DNA of 64,000 nt, taken from positions 124,001 to 188,000 of the forward strand of contig UREK01000001.1 of NCBI GenBank assembly GCA_900546845.1. The letters are read 5' to 3'. Position numbers and translations under genes: made by a program. Shown piece by piece: positions 50,461-59,444 of this stretch; the first letter of the stretch is position 1; the number at the start of each line of letters is the position of its first letter. This DNA comes from an uncultured Eubacteriales bacterium (GTDB taxonomy: Bacteria; Bacillota; Clostridia; Christensenellales; CAG-138). A model generated the notes under the pieces. That model was not told where the DNA came from, searched no databases, and was given only the letters and a program-made list of their open reading frames with translations.

Positions 50461-51264
50461 ATGCAGCTGACCATGCTCGGCACCGGAAACGCTATGGTGA
50501 CCAAATGCTACAATACATGCTTTGCCTTCCGCAGCGGCGCAGGACATTACCTGGTGGATGCGGGCGGCGGCAATGGCATCCTGCGCCAGCTGGAGCTTGC
50601 GGAGATCCCGGTGGAATCCATCGAGGGGATGTTCCTTACCCACGGGCATACGGATCATATTCTCGGCGCGGTCTGGATCGTGCGCAAAGTGGCGGAGCTG
50701 ATGAAAAAGGGCCTTTTTGCGGGTGAAGTTGTGATCCGCTGCCACGACGAAGCGGCCGAAATGCTCAATACCTTCTGCAAAATGACGCTTGCGCCCGCGC
50801 AGCTTCGCTATGTTGGGGATGGCGTCCGCATCCTGCCCGTCGGGCCAGGGGAGGAGTTCAACGCCCTCGGCATGCGCGTCCGCACGTTTGACATCCTTTC
50901 CACCAAGGCGAAGCAGTTTGGCTTTGCCGCGCTGCTGCCTGGCGGGAAACGGCTCGTCTGCCTGGGAGACGAGCCCTATAACCCGGAAGCCGACGCGCGC
51001 GCCGAAGGGAGCGACTGGCTGCTTTCGGAGGCGTTCTGCCTGTATGCGGACCGCGCGCGCTTTCATCCATACGAAAAGCACCATTCCACGGCGCTGGACG
51101 CGGGGCGCGTGGCGGAATCCCTCGGCGTAAAAAACCTCATCCTTTACCATACGGAGGACAAGACCCTGGCGACGCGCAAGGCCCGCTATGCTGCTGAGGC
51201 GAAGACGGCATTTTCCGGCAGGGTGTTCGTGCCGGATGATCTTGAGACGATCGAACTGGAATGA
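50461..51264 (+). CDS. MBL-fold metallohydrolase, RNase Z-like
   Basis: A 267-aa metallo-beta-lactamase-fold protein. The metal motif HGHTDH is at 61-66, with a later GDEPY and a C-terminal YHTED His. It resembles the RNase Z/phosphodiesterase branch, but the exosite arm of RNase Z is not evident, so substrate is open. GTAGGAGG precedes the ATG. Confidence 0.85.
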   Translation: MQLTMLGTGNAMVTKCYNTCFAFRSGAGHYLVDAGGGNGILRQLELAEIPVESIEGMFLTHGHTDHILGAVWIVRKVAELMKKGLFAGEVVIRCHDEAAEMLNTFCKMTLAPAQLRYVGDGVRILPVGPGEEFNALGMRVRTFDILSTKAKQFGFAALLPGGKRLVCLGDEPYNPEADARAEGSDWLLSEAFCLYADRARFHPYEKHHSTALDAGRVAESLGVKNLILYHTEDKTLATRKARYAAEAKTAFSGRVFVPDDLETIELE

Positions 51265-51289
51265 TTTGTGCTTTTGAAGGAACTGTACG

Positions 51290-52144
51290 ATGGTAACGAT
51301 ATATGATACCTACCCGCAGATGACCTCTCTTGCGGGGGCGCCGTTCGGCCTTGGCGCATGGCGGCGCTATGCGGAAGGGATCTACCCTGCGCATCCAGGG
51401 GCGGAAAGTTTCCGGGAAAAGATCGAGGCGGCTGTGCGGGAGTATGATTTTGAAGCGCAGATCCGCCCGGTTTTGGAAGCGGCGCTTGCCGAACCGCCGG
51501 AGCTCGAAGCCGCGCATGCTTCGTTTTTGCAGGCTGCCGAGGGGCTTGCGGAAAAACTTGCGGAGATGCTGCCCGGCATGCCGGATGTGGACGTTGTGTT
51601 TTACCTGGGCCTCTGCAACGGCGCGGGCTGGGCGACGGCGTTCCGCGGGAAACGGACGGTGCTCATCGGCGTGGAAAAGGTGCTGGAGCTTTCCTGGGGC
51701 GGCGCAAAGGACATGGAAGCGCTGCTTTACCATGAACTCGGCCATATCTGGCACGAGGCGCGGCTTGGCGGCTGGCCGGAAATGCAAACGCAGGCGGAGC
51801 GCTCGCTTTTTCAGCTGTATCGGGAAGGGATTGCGATGCGCTGCGAGCAGCTTCTTTGCGGGGATGATGCGTTTTATCACCAGGACCGCGGCGGCTGGCT
51901 CCGCTGGTGCCGGGAAAACCATGCGGCGATCACGGCGGAATTCGCCCGGCGCATGGCTGCAGGCGAAAACACGCAGGACTTTTTCGGAGACTGGTGCGCC
52001 TGGCACGGGCATTCGGATACGGGGTATTACCTTGGCTGCGAATTCGTGAAGCATCTCATGGAGCGCTGGCCCCTCCCGGAAGCTGCGGCGCTCTCCATTC
52101 CGGAAGTGGCGGCGGCTTTTTCAGAATATGCGCTAAAAAAATAA
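51290..52144 (+). CDS. Orphan HExxH zinc-peptidase-like protein
   Basis: A 284-aa cytoplasmic protein. HELGH (148-152) within LLYHELGHIWHE is a zincin motif, and YREGIAM about 27 residues later offers Glu179 as third ligand, the spacing seen in DUF2268-like predicted proteases. The N-terminal 95 residues are helical with no motif. No signal peptide. GAAGGAA precedes the ATG. Function unknown. Confidence 0.7.
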   Translation: MVTIYDTYPQMTSLAGAPFGLGAWRRYAEGIYPAHPGAESFREKIEAAVREYDFEAQIRPVLEAALAEPPELEAAHASFLQAAEGLAEKLAEMLPGMPDVDVVFYLGLCNGAGWATAFRGKRTVLIGVEKVLELSWGGAKDMEALLYHELGHIWHEARLGGWPEMQTQAERSLFQLYREGIAMRCEQLLCGDDAFYHQDRGGWLRWCRENHAAITAEFARRMAAGENTQDFFGDWCAWHGHSDTGYYLGCEFVKHLMERWPLPEAAALSIPEVAAAFSEYALKK

Positions 52145-52202
52145 ACCTGGAATAGCTCTGTAGCCTCAAAACAAGATGGAGCTGAATCCGCTGAAGGAAC
52201 GC

Positions 52203-52270
52203 AAAAAGGGATTCCGCCGTTTGCGCGTCATGCCCGGGATGCGGATCAGAAGCAGGAATCCAGCCCTTTT
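52203..52270 (-). terminator. Terminator of the histidine operon
   Basis: On the minus strand AAAAGGG-CT-GGATTCC begins at the hisJ stop and pairs with GGAATCC-CTTTTT, with an inner CCCGGG-containing loop. The stem ends in a five-T run. Confidence 0.65.
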
Positions 52271-53090
52271 ATAGTTTGACAGGATAAAAGCCGCGCTCCG
52301 AGCGCACGTCTGCCTCCGAAAACCCGCAGGCCCGTGCGAGCTCCGCGGCCTCCCGGAAACCGTAGAGCAGCGCCGCCGCGCTGTGGCTGTCGCTCGAAAG
52401 GACGATGCGGCCGGAAAGCGCCCGGAGGCGCTTCAAAAGGAACGGTGCCGGGTAGGGCGCGCTGCGCCAGCCACGGCTCATGGCGCCCGTGTTGATCTCA
52501 AAGCGCAGGTGCTTTTTTGCGACTGCATCGAGCGCATCAAGCGCCGCGCTCCGGTAGCGCGGGTCGCTTTCGCTGAACAGGCGGCCGCCTTCGTTGAACT
52601 TCGCCACAAGGTCAAAGTGGCCGACGATGTCCACATGCGGCTCCGCGAGCAGGCGCGCGGCAAGCCCTTCATAATAGGCGGCGGCATAGCGGTATGCGTC
52701 GCCGGAGAAGGCTTCGCGGATGGCCGCTTCGCTTTCCGCCGGGCTTACGTCCACCGGGAAAAAACCGCCCCCCGGCAGCGGGACGTAATGCCCGGAACCG
52801 ATCACGTAATCGTAAGGCGCGGTGTCGGCGTCGCCGTATACGTCCTTTTCGACGCCGCAGAAGATCGGGAGCCGCCCCGCGTATTCCCCACGCAGGGCAT
52901 GGATCTCCGCCCGGTAGCGGGCGGCCGTTTCCGCGTCCATGCCGCAGGAGGGGTCAAACGGCACAAACGAATGCCCGGAAAAGCCCAGCGCCGTAAGCCC
53001 TGCCGAAAGCGCCGCCTCCGCCATCTCACGGGGCGCGGCCGCGCCGTCGCAGAAGGTGGTATGCACATGAAAATCCGCGCGGACGCTCAT
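52269..53090 (-). CDS. hisJ: Histidinol-phosphatase, PHP family
   Basis: A 273-aa PHP-domain phosphatase removing phosphate from histidinol phosphate. It shows DFHVHTTFCDG (6-16), a GFSGH strand with metal His, YDYVIGSGHY, HFDLVAKF and LSSDSH, the metal-ligand set of HisK/HisJ. It overlaps hisIE by ATGA and is the last gene of the operon, supplying the step that bifunctional HisB performs in enterobacteria. Confidence 0.92.
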   Translation of the reverse strand: MSVRADFHVHTTFCDGAAAPREMAEAALSAGLTALGFSGHSFVPFDPSCGMDAETAARYRAEIHALRGEYAGRLPIFCGVEKDVYGDADTAPYDYVIGSGHYVPLPGGGFFPVDVSPAESEAAIREAFSGDAYRYAAAYYEGLAARLLAEPHVDIVGHFDLVAKFNEGGRLFSESDPRYRSAALDALDAVAKKHLRFEINTGAMSRGWRSAPYPAPFLLKRLRALSGRIVLSSDSHSAAALLYGFREAAELARACGFSEADVRSERGFYPVKL

Positions 53091-53728
53091 TTCGTCATCT
53101 TCTCCTGCTTGACCTTCTTGTCGATCACATGGCGGGAGGCGAGTTCGCCGAGCACATCTTCCACCGAAATCCCCATCTGCACCATCAGCACCATCACGTG
53201 ATACGCAAGGTCCGCGATCTCATACACGGTCTCCTTTCTGTCGTCCGCCTTGCCGGCGATGATGACCTCCGTGGATTCCTCGCCCACCTTCTTGAGGATT
53301 TTGTCGATCCCTCTTTCAAAGAGGTAGGTGGTGTAGGAGCCTTCCTTCTTCTCCGTTTTTCGTCCTTCGATGAGCGAATAAAGCGCCTGCATGGAGAACG
53401 GCTCCTCACCAAACACATCGTCGTTAAAGCAGGAGTCCGTGCCGAGGTGGCAGGCTGGGCCGTCCTTTTCCACATAGACCACGAGCGCATCCCGGTCGCA
53501 ATCGGCTTTGATGTTCACGATGTGCTGCACGTTGCCGGAGGTTTCACCCTTGCGCCAAAGCTCCTGCCGGGAGCGGGACCAGAAGCAGGTCCGACCCTCT
53601 GCGAGGCTGATAAAAAGGCTTTCGCGGTTCATATAGGCGAGGGTGAGCACGCGCCGGCTCTTCGCGTCCACCACGATGGCGGGGATGAGGCCGTTTGCGC
53701 CGAATTTCAGTTCGTCGATGTTCAACAT
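53087..53728 (-). CDS. hisIE: Bifunctional HisI-HisE (PRA-CH cyclohydrolase / PRA-PH pyrophosphatase)
   Basis: A 213-aa fusion. Residues 1-110 are HisI, opening the PR-AMP ring: WSRSRQELWRKGETSGN and the Zn-binding CHLGTDSC are visible, with the acidic DCDRD. Residues about 113-213 are HisE, hydrolysing PR-ATP: LFERGIDKILKKVGEESTEVIIA, then EIADLAYHVMVLM. ATG 53728 is preceded by AAAGGAG; the start overlaps the hisF stop by seven bases. Confidence 0.95.
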   Translation of the reverse strand: MLNIDELKFGANGLIPAIVVDAKSRRVLTLAYMNRESLFISLAEGRTCFWSRSRQELWRKGETSGNVQHIVNIKADCDRDALVVYVEKDGPACHLGTDSCFNDDVFGEEPFSMQALYSLIEGRKTEKKEGSYTTYLFERGIDKILKKVGEESTEVIIAGKADDRKETVYEIADLAYHVMVLMVQMGISVEDVLGELASRHVIDKKVKQEKMTK

Positions 53729-54498
53729 AGTTGCTCCTTTGTCATTCGTATGGTAACGCCTGCTTCGGAAAGCGCGCGCTTGAGATCCGGGATTTTCACT
53801 TCGCCAAAGTGGAAGATGGAGGCGGCAAGCCCCGCGTCTACCTTGGGGAGCGCTTGAAAGAGTTCGATGAAATGCGCCGCGCACCCGGCCCCGCCGGAGG
53901 CGATCACAGGGACGGATACGGCCTCGCACACGGCGGAGAGCATTTCAAGGTCAAACCCCTGCTTTACGCCGTCGGTATCGATGCTGTTGAGCACGACCTC
54001 GCCCGCGCCCAGGGATACGCCTTGGCGCACCCATTCGATGAGGTCAAGCCCTGTGTTCTCGCGCCCGCCCTTAGCGAACACGCGGAAGCTGCCGTTTACG
54101 CGCTTCGCGTCGATGGAAAGAACGACGCATTGGTTGCCATACTTCCTTGCCGCATCGCGGATGAGCGCCGGGTCGCGCAGCGCGCCGGAGTTGACGCTCA
54201 CCTTGTCCGCGCCGCATTTGAGCACGCGGCCGAAATCCGAAACGCTGTTGATGCCGCCGCCCACCGTGAGCGGGATGAACACGGTGGAGGCAACCTGCGT
54301 CAGGATCTCCGTGAAGAGCTGCCGTCCTTCCGCGGAGGCGGTGATGTCATAAAACACGAGCTCGTCCGCGCCGCAGGCGCTGTAATACGAGGCGAGCTTT
54401 ACGGGGGAAGAAACGTCCGCAAGGCCAAGGAAGTTCACGCCCTTGACGACGCGGCCGTCCTTCACGTCCAAACAGGGGATGATGCGCTTTGTGATCAT
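53722..54498 (-). CDS. hisF: Imidazole glycerol phosphate synthase, cyclase subunit
   Basis: A 258-aa TIM barrel that takes ammonia from HisH to make imidazole glycerol phosphate and AICAR. Catalytic Asp11 (CLDVKDG) and Asp130 (LSIDAK) are at the canonical numbers; LTVGGGI and ASGGAG bind the phosphates. ATGA overlap with hisA. Confidence 0.97.
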   Translation of the reverse strand: MITKRIIPCLDVKDGRVVKGVNFLGLADVSSPVKLASYYSACGADELVFYDITASAEGRQLFTEILTQVASTVFIPLTVGGGINSVSDFGRVLKCGADKVSVNSGALRDPALIRDAARKYGNQCVVLSIDAKRVNGSFRVFAKGGRENTGLDLIEWVRQGVSLGAGEVVLNSIDTDGVKQGFDLEMLSAVCEAVSVPVIASGGAGCAAHFIELFQALPKVDAGLAASIFHFGEVKIPDLKRALSEAGVTIRMTKEQLC

Positions 54499-55220
54499 GC
54501 CTGCTCCTTTGCTGCCGCGATGGCCGCGGCGAGGTCGATCTTCTTTTCATACAGCGCCTTGCCGAGGATCGCGCCGTACAGCCCGAGCCCCGCGAGCGCG
54601 CGCACATCTGAAAGGGTGGAGACCCCGCCGGAGGCGACGAGCGAAAGCCCTGGGAAGCGGGCCGTGAGGCGCGCATAGAGCGCGAGGTTCGTGCCGGCGA
54701 GGAGGCCGTCCTTGGAAATATCCGTGCAGATTACGTCCGAAACGCCGAGTTCGGAGAGCCGGGCGAGAAAGTCCTCGCATTGGATGGAGGAGGTCTCAAG
54801 CCAGCCGTGGGTGGCGACGAGGCCGTCCCGCACGTCCACGCCGACGGCAACGCGCGCGCCGAAGCGCCGCACAGCGCGTTCGAGGAACGCAGGGTCGCAC
54901 AGCGCCGCCGTGCCGAGGATCACGCGCCAAACGCCTGCGTCAAGATAACGCTCGATCACGTCCTCGCTGCGCACGCCGCCGCCAAGCTCCGCCTTGAGCT
55001 TCGTCGCGGCAACGATGCGGCGCACCGTATCAAAGTTCGGCGTATCGCCGCGCTTCGCGCCTTCGAGGTCGACGAGGTGCAGGTGCTCCGCGCCCGCGGC
55101 TGCAAAGGCTTCCGCAAGCGCGGGCGGGTCGGCGCTGTAAACGGTCATCTGGGCATAGTCGCCGCGCGTAAGGCGCACAGCTTTGCCCTCGTATAAATCA
55201 ATCGCAGGGAAAAGATACAT
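54495..55220 (-). CDS. hisA: ProFAR isomerase
   Basis: A 241-aa TIM-barrel isomerase, the Amadori step of histidine synthesis. Catalytic Asp8 (PAIDLYEG) and Asp129 (VGVDVRDG) are in place; ELGGGVRS and ASGGVS are phosphate loops. Starts 11 bases after hisH. Confidence 0.97.
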   Translation of the reverse strand: MYLFPAIDLYEGKAVRLTRGDYAQMTVYSADPPALAEAFAAAGAEHLHLVDLEGAKRGDTPNFDTVRRIVAATKLKAELGGGVRSEDVIERYLDAGVWRVILGTAALCDPAFLERAVRRFGARVAVGVDVRDGLVATHGWLETSSIQCEDFLARLSELGVSDVICTDISKDGLLAGTNLALYARLTARFPGLSLVASGGVSTLSDVRALAGLGLYGAILGKALYEKKIDLAAAIAAAKEQA

Positions 55221-55231
55221 GCTTACTCTCC

Positions 55232-55849
55232 TTACAGCGTTGCGAACGCCCTGAGGATGCGCAGCCCGACGTCCCCGCTCTTTTCCGGGTGGAACTGCGT
55301 GCCCATCACGTTCCCGCGCCCGGCCGCGGCGGTGAGCTGCGCGCCGTATTCCACCGTGGCGGTGACGGCCGCGTCACATTCCATCGCGGCGAACGAATGG
55401 ACGAAGTAGACGCATTCGTCTGCGTCCACCTCCGCAAACAACGGGGCTTTCGGCCTGCCTTCCGGGAAGGAGAGGGCGTTCCAGCCGATGTGCGGCACCT
55501 TGAGGCCCGGGCCGATGACTGGGGCGATCGGGCGCACGCTGCCAGGCAGGAGCCCGAGGCCCGCGTGTTCGCCGTATTCAAAGCCCGTTTCAAACAATAG
55601 CTGCATCCCGAGGCAGATGCCCAGGAGCGGCTTACCGCGCGCGGCCTCCTCCGTCACGGCGGCGGCAAGGCCGCTCTCGCGCAGCTTCTTTGCCGCGTCG
55701 CCGAATGCGCCCACGCCCGGCAGGATGATGCGTTCCGCCCGGCGCAGTTCATCCGCGTCACCGGTGACGCAGGCGGGTACGCCGATGCGCGCGAGCGAGC
55801 TTTTGAGCGAGAATAGGTTACCGACGCCGTAATCGACGATTGCAAGCAT
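55232..55849 (-). CDS. hisH: Imidazole glycerol phosphate synthase, glutaminase subunit
   Basis: A 205-aa class I glutamine amidotransferase feeding ammonia to HisF. Nucleophile Cys79 lies in GICLGMQLLFE, and the GTQFHPEKSG segment has the catalytic His and Glu. PGVGAFGD (44-51) is the oxyanion strand. Its ATG shares one base with the hisB stop. Confidence 0.97.
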   Translation of the reverse strand: MLAIVDYGVGNLFSLKSSLARIGVPACVTGDADELRRAERIILPGVGAFGDAAKKLRESGLAAAVTEEAARGKPLLGICLGMQLLFETGFEYGEHAGLGLLPGSVRPIAPVIGPGLKVPHIGWNALSFPEGRPKAPLFAEVDADECVYFVHSFAAMECDAAVTATVEYGAQLTAAAGRGNVMGTQFHPEKSGDVGLRILRAFATL

Positions 55850-56436
55850 CAGAGCACCCCCTTTGTGGAGGGGATTTCGCCGGCGGCCTCCGGGTCGAGC
55901 CTTACGGCAGCGCGGAGCGCGCGCGCAAGGGCCTTAAAGCAGCCTTCAACGATGTGGTGCGAGTTTTCGCCCGCGAGCTCCTTCACGTGCAGCGTAAGCC
56001 CAGCCTTGCGGGTGAAAGCGAGGAGGAATTCCTTCACGAGCTCCGTGTCGAATGCGCCGATTTTTTGCGCCGGGATGGGGAGGTTAAAACAGAGCAGGCT
56101 GCGGCCGGAAAAGTCGGCGGCAACGAGGATGAGCGCCTCGTCCATCGGCAGGATGCAGCTCCCGTAGCGGCAGATGCCGCGCTTGTCCCCAAGCGCCTGC
56201 GCAAAGGCTTCCCCGAGCGCAATGCCAACGTCCTCCACCGTATGGTGGTCGTCCACATCCGTGTCGCCTTTGCAGGAAACGGTGAGGTCAAACTGGCCGT
56301 GGGCGGCAAAGAGCGTCAGCATGTGGTCGAGAAAGCCGCAGCCGGTGCCGATCTTGGCGTTCCCTGCGCCGTCGAGCGCGAGGGAAAGGAAGACGTCCGT
56401 CTCCTTCGTGGTGCGGGTTATGGTTGCGTTGCGCAT
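55849..56436 (-). CDS. hisB: Imidazoleglycerol-phosphate dehydratase
   Basis: A 195-aa monofunctional HisB. It has two metal-binding repeats: [10 protein letters not shown] with [14 protein letters not shown] (His64, His65), and later FDTELVKEF with [19 protein letters not shown]. There is no fused phosphatase domain, matching the separate hisJ. The gene overlaps hisC by 19 bases. Confidence 0.97.
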   Translation of the reverse strand: MRNATITRTTKETDVFLSLALDGAGNAKIGTGCGFLDHMLTLFAAHGQFDLTVSCKGDTDVDDHHTVEDVGIALGEAFAQALGDKRGICRYGSCILPMDEALILVAADFSGRSLLCFNLPIPAQKIGAFDTELVKEFLLAFTRKAGLTLHVKELAGENSHHIVEGCFKALARALRAAVRLDPEAAGEIPSTKGVL

Positions 56437-57503
56437 GGCGCGCCTCCTTTCAGAATGTCCTCGATGGCGGTGAAAAGCGCTTCCATCTGCTCCGGTGTGC
56501 CGATGGTGATGCGCACGTAATCCGCAATGCGCGGCTTCCCGAAATGGCGCACGAGCACGCCGCGGGCCTTAAGCCCCTGGTAAAGCGCCGCGCCCGGCAC
56601 GGCCGGATGCCTCGCAAACAGGAAGTTTGCCTGAGATGGGGTGAGCGAGAAGCCGAGCGCTTTAAGGCGCGCGGCGGCACTTTCCCTAGTTTGTGCAATC
56701 CGCTTGCAGTTTTCCATGTAATAGGCGTCATCCGCGACGGCGGCTTCGCCCAGAAGAAGCGTGAGCCGGTCGAGATTATAAGGGTTTGTGGAGAAACGGA
56801 TCGTTTCCAAATCCCGGATGAGCGCTTCGCTCCCGATGGCGAAGCCGAGGCGCGCACCTGCCATGGAGCGGGACTTGGAGTACGTGCGCACGATGAGAAG
56901 GTTGTCGTACCTGGCAAGCAGCGGCAGCGCGGTCTCCGCGCCGAAATCCACATACGCCTCGTCTACGAGCACCACCCGGTCCGGGTCGCTCGCAAGGATG
57001 CGCTCGATCTCACAAAGCGGCAGGGCGATGCCGGTCGGCGCGTTCGGGTTGGCGAACACGCGCATGCCGCGCGCGGAGCAAAACGATTCCACATCCATGG
57101 AAAAATCGGCCTTGAGTGGGAGCTCCTGTGCCGCGAGCCCGTAGAGCGCCGCATAGACGGGGTAGAACCCGTAGCTGATGTCCGGATAAGCAACGGGCGT
57201 TTGCCCATCACAAAACGCCATGAAAGCGAAGGAGAGGATCTCGTCCGAACCGTTGGCGAGGAGGACGTTTTCCGGCTTCACATCATAGCGCGCCGCAAGC
57301 GCATTGCGCAGGCGCGTCCCAGCCGGGTCGGGGTAGAGGTTCAGCCGCGCAAGCTCTGCGTCCGAAACAGCGGTGCGGGTGCGCGGGGAGGGAGGATAGG
57401 GAGATTCGTTGGTGTTGAGCTTCACGTATTGCTGATCCTGTGGCTGTTCGCCGGGGGTATACGCTTCGAGCGAAGCGAAGCGGCTGCTGAAAAAACGGCT
57501 CAT
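56418..57503 (-). CDS. hisC: Histidinol-phosphate aminotransferase
   Basis: A 361-aa PLP enzyme of the class I/II fold. Lys210 in [19 protein letters not shown] holds [15 protein letters not shown] (29-40), ANPNAPTG and DEAYVDF are family marks. Start overlaps the hisD stop by four bases. Confidence 0.95.
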   Translation of the reverse strand: MSRFFSSRFASLEAYTPGEQPQDQQYVKLNTNESPYPPSPRTRTAVSDAELARLNLYPDPAGTRLRNALAARYDVKPENVLLANGSDEILSFAFMAFCDGQTPVAYPDISYGFYPVYAALYGLAAQELPLKADFSMDVESFCSARGMRVFANPNAPTGIALPLCEIERILASDPDRVVLVDEAYVDFGAETALPLLARYDNLLIVRTYSKSRSMAGARLGFAIGSEALIRDLETIRFSTNPYNLDRLTLLLGEAAVADDAYYMENCKRIAQTRESAAARLKALGFSLTPSQANFLFARHPAVPGAALYQGLKARGVLVRHFGKPRIADYVRITIGTPEQMEALFTAIEDILKGGAPCATQP

Positions 57504-58783
57504 TCTGCACCCTCCTCAAAGCGGATCAAGGCGCTCCTTGCGTGCGCGGCAAGCCCTTCCTTTTGGGCGAAGCAAGCCACCTTTGGGGAAACGCGGGCGA
57601 GCGCGTCCGCCGTGTAGTAAGAAAACTGGGATTTCTTTACAAAATCATCTACTGAGAGGGGGCTGGAAAACCGCGCCGTGCCGCTCGTGGGCAGCGTGTG
57701 GTTGGGGCCGGCGAAGTAATCGCCCAGCGCCTCCGGACAGTATTTGCCAAGGAAGATGGAGCCTGCGTTGCGGATCTGCCCGAGATAGGCGAACGGGTCG
57801 TCCACGCAAAGCTCCAGGTGCTCGGGCGCGATCTCGTTGGCGATGGCGACGCCCGTATCGAACGTGGGGACGAGGATGATCTTCCCGTTCGCTTCGATGG
57901 AAGCCCGGGCGGTCTCCGCGCGCGGCAGCAGCGCGAGCTGCCGTTCCAGTTCCGCCTGCACGGCGCGAGCAAGCGCTTCGCTCGCCGTTACGAGCACGGC
58001 GGAGGCGTTTTTATCGTGTTCCGCCTGGGAGAGCAGATCCGCCGCCACGAAGCGGGCGTCGCACGTCCCATCCGCGAGGATGAGGATCTCCGAAGGCCCG
58101 GCGATCATGTCGATGTCCACAAGGCCGAACACCTGCCGCTTGGCTTCCGCCACGTAGACGTTGCCGGGGCCGACAATCTTATCCACCTTGGGGACGCTTT
58201 CCGTGCCGTAGGCAAGCGCTGCGACCGCCTGCGCGCCGCCGGTGCGGAACACCCGATCCACGCCCGCGACGGCCGCCGCCGCAAGGATCTCCGGCGCGAT
58301 CCTGCCGCCCTTCGCGGGCGTCGCCATGATGACCTCCGGCACGCCCGCGAGCTTCGCGGGGATGCAATCCATGAGCACGGTGGAAGGATAGCTTGCGGTA
58401 CCACCCGGCACGTAAAGGCCCACGCGCGCAAGCGGCGTGATCTTCTGCCCGAGCACCACGCCGTTTTGCTCGCTCACCACAAACCCTTCACGCACCTGGC
58501 GCTTGTGGAACGCGCGGATGTTTTCGGCCGCTTCCTGCAAAATTTCGAGGAAGGCGGGCTCCACGGCGTCGCACGCGGCGAACAGCTCCTCCACCGGTAC
58601 CTCAAAGGGGGTATCCTCCGGCATGTTGTCAAACGCGGCGCAATAGCGCCGCAGGGCTGCGTCGCCCTCCCGCCGCACGGCGGTGAGGATTTCCGCTACG
58701 GGCGCGGACACATCCGGCGCTTCCGCAGCGCGCGCAAGCACGGCCTCCGCGCCCAGCTTGTCAAAATCGAGAATCCGTATCAT
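57500..58783 (-). CDS. hisD: Histidinol dehydrogenase
   Basis: A 427-aa Zn/NAD enzyme for the last two oxidations to histidine. GLYVPGGTASYPSTVLM, FRTGGAQAVAALAYGTESVPKVDKIVGPGN and the catalytic EIAPEHLEL (Glu-His pair) are all present, as is GPNHTLPTSGTARFSSPLSV. Normal length. Ten bases after hisG. Confidence 0.97.
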   Translation of the reverse strand: MIRILDFDKLGAEAVLARAAEAPDVSAPVAEILTAVRREGDAALRRYCAAFDNMPEDTPFEVPVEELFAACDAVEPAFLEILQEAAENIRAFHKRQVREGFVVSEQNGVVLGQKITPLARVGLYVPGGTASYPSTVLMDCIPAKLAGVPEVIMATPAKGGRIAPEILAAAAVAGVDRVFRTGGAQAVAALAYGTESVPKVDKIVGPGNVYVAEAKRQVFGLVDIDMIAGPSEILILADGTCDARFVAADLLSQAEHDKNASAVLVTASEALARAVQAELERQLALLPRAETARASIEANGKIILVPTFDTGVAIANEIAPEHLELCVDDPFAYLGQIRNAGSIFLGKYCPEALGDYFAGPNHTLPTSGTARFSSPLSVDDFVKKSQFSYYTADALARVSPKVACFAQKEGLAAHARSALIRFEEGAE

Positions 58784-58792
58784 GCAAAAACC

Positions 58793-59428
58793 TCATTTCA
58801 GCGCGGTGAGCGCGGAGAGCTTTTCCTGCATCTCCCGCACACGCGCGTTTTTAAACTTGTAGCTCACCTTGTTGGCGATGAACCGGGCGCTGATGGGCAC
58901 GACCTCCTCGAGCGGCATGAGGCCGTTTTCCCTGAGCGTCGCCCCCGTTTCCACGATGTCCACGATCACGTCCGAAAGGCCGAGCAGCGGCGCGATCTCG
59001 ATGGAGCCGTTGAGCTTGATGATGTCGATGTCCCGGCTCTGCGCGGCGAAGTACGCGCTTGCGATGTGCGGGAACTTCGTGGCGACGCGCAGCGCGCGCC
59101 CTGCCTCCTCCAGCGCGCCGGGGCATCCGGCCACCATCATGCGGCATCTGCCCATCCCGAGGTCGCAGAGCTCGTAAACCTCGGGCGCGTACTCTAAAAG
59201 AATATCCTTGCCCGCAACGCCAACGTCCGCCGCGCCGCGCTCCACGTAGATCGCCACATCGGAGGGCTTCGCCCAGAAATAGCGCACGCGCGCTTCCTCG
59301 TTCTCGAAGATCAGCTTGCGGTTGTCCTCCCGGATGGCGGGGCAGCCGAAGCCGATGCGTTCAAACAAATCGTAAGCCTTTTCGCCGAGCCTGCCCTTTG
59401 GCAGCGCGACGCTGATCCAATCCTGCAA
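58793..59428 (-). CDS. hisG: ATP phosphoribosyltransferase, short form (HisG-S)
   Basis: A 211-aa catalytic subunit committing ATP and PRPP to histidine synthesis. It has VALPKGRLGEKAYDLF near the start, GAADVGVAGKDILLE, and the PRPP loop DIVETGATLRENGL. The C-terminal regulatory domain of long HisG is absent, so it needs HisZ, encoded immediately upstream. No ATG is available near the N-terminus. A TTG at 59428 lies seven bases after GGAAAGGA and 17 bases after the hisZ stop, and gives the right length. Confidence 0.93.
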   Translation of the reverse strand: MQDWISVALPKGRLGEKAYDLFERIGFGCPAIREDNRKLIFENEEARVRYFWAKPSDVAIYVERGAADVGVAGKDILLEYAPEVYELCDLGMGRCRMMVAGCPGALEEAGRALRVATKFPHIASAYFAAQSRDIDIIKLNGSIEIAPLLGLSDVIVDIVETGATLRENGLMPLEEVVPISARFIANKVSYKFKNARVREMQEKLSALTALK

Positions 59429-59444
59429 AGCGGTATCCTTTCCG

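Noticed and set aside
57698..59197. A 499-codon plus-strand frame
   Set aside because: Antisense shadow of hisD and hisG.
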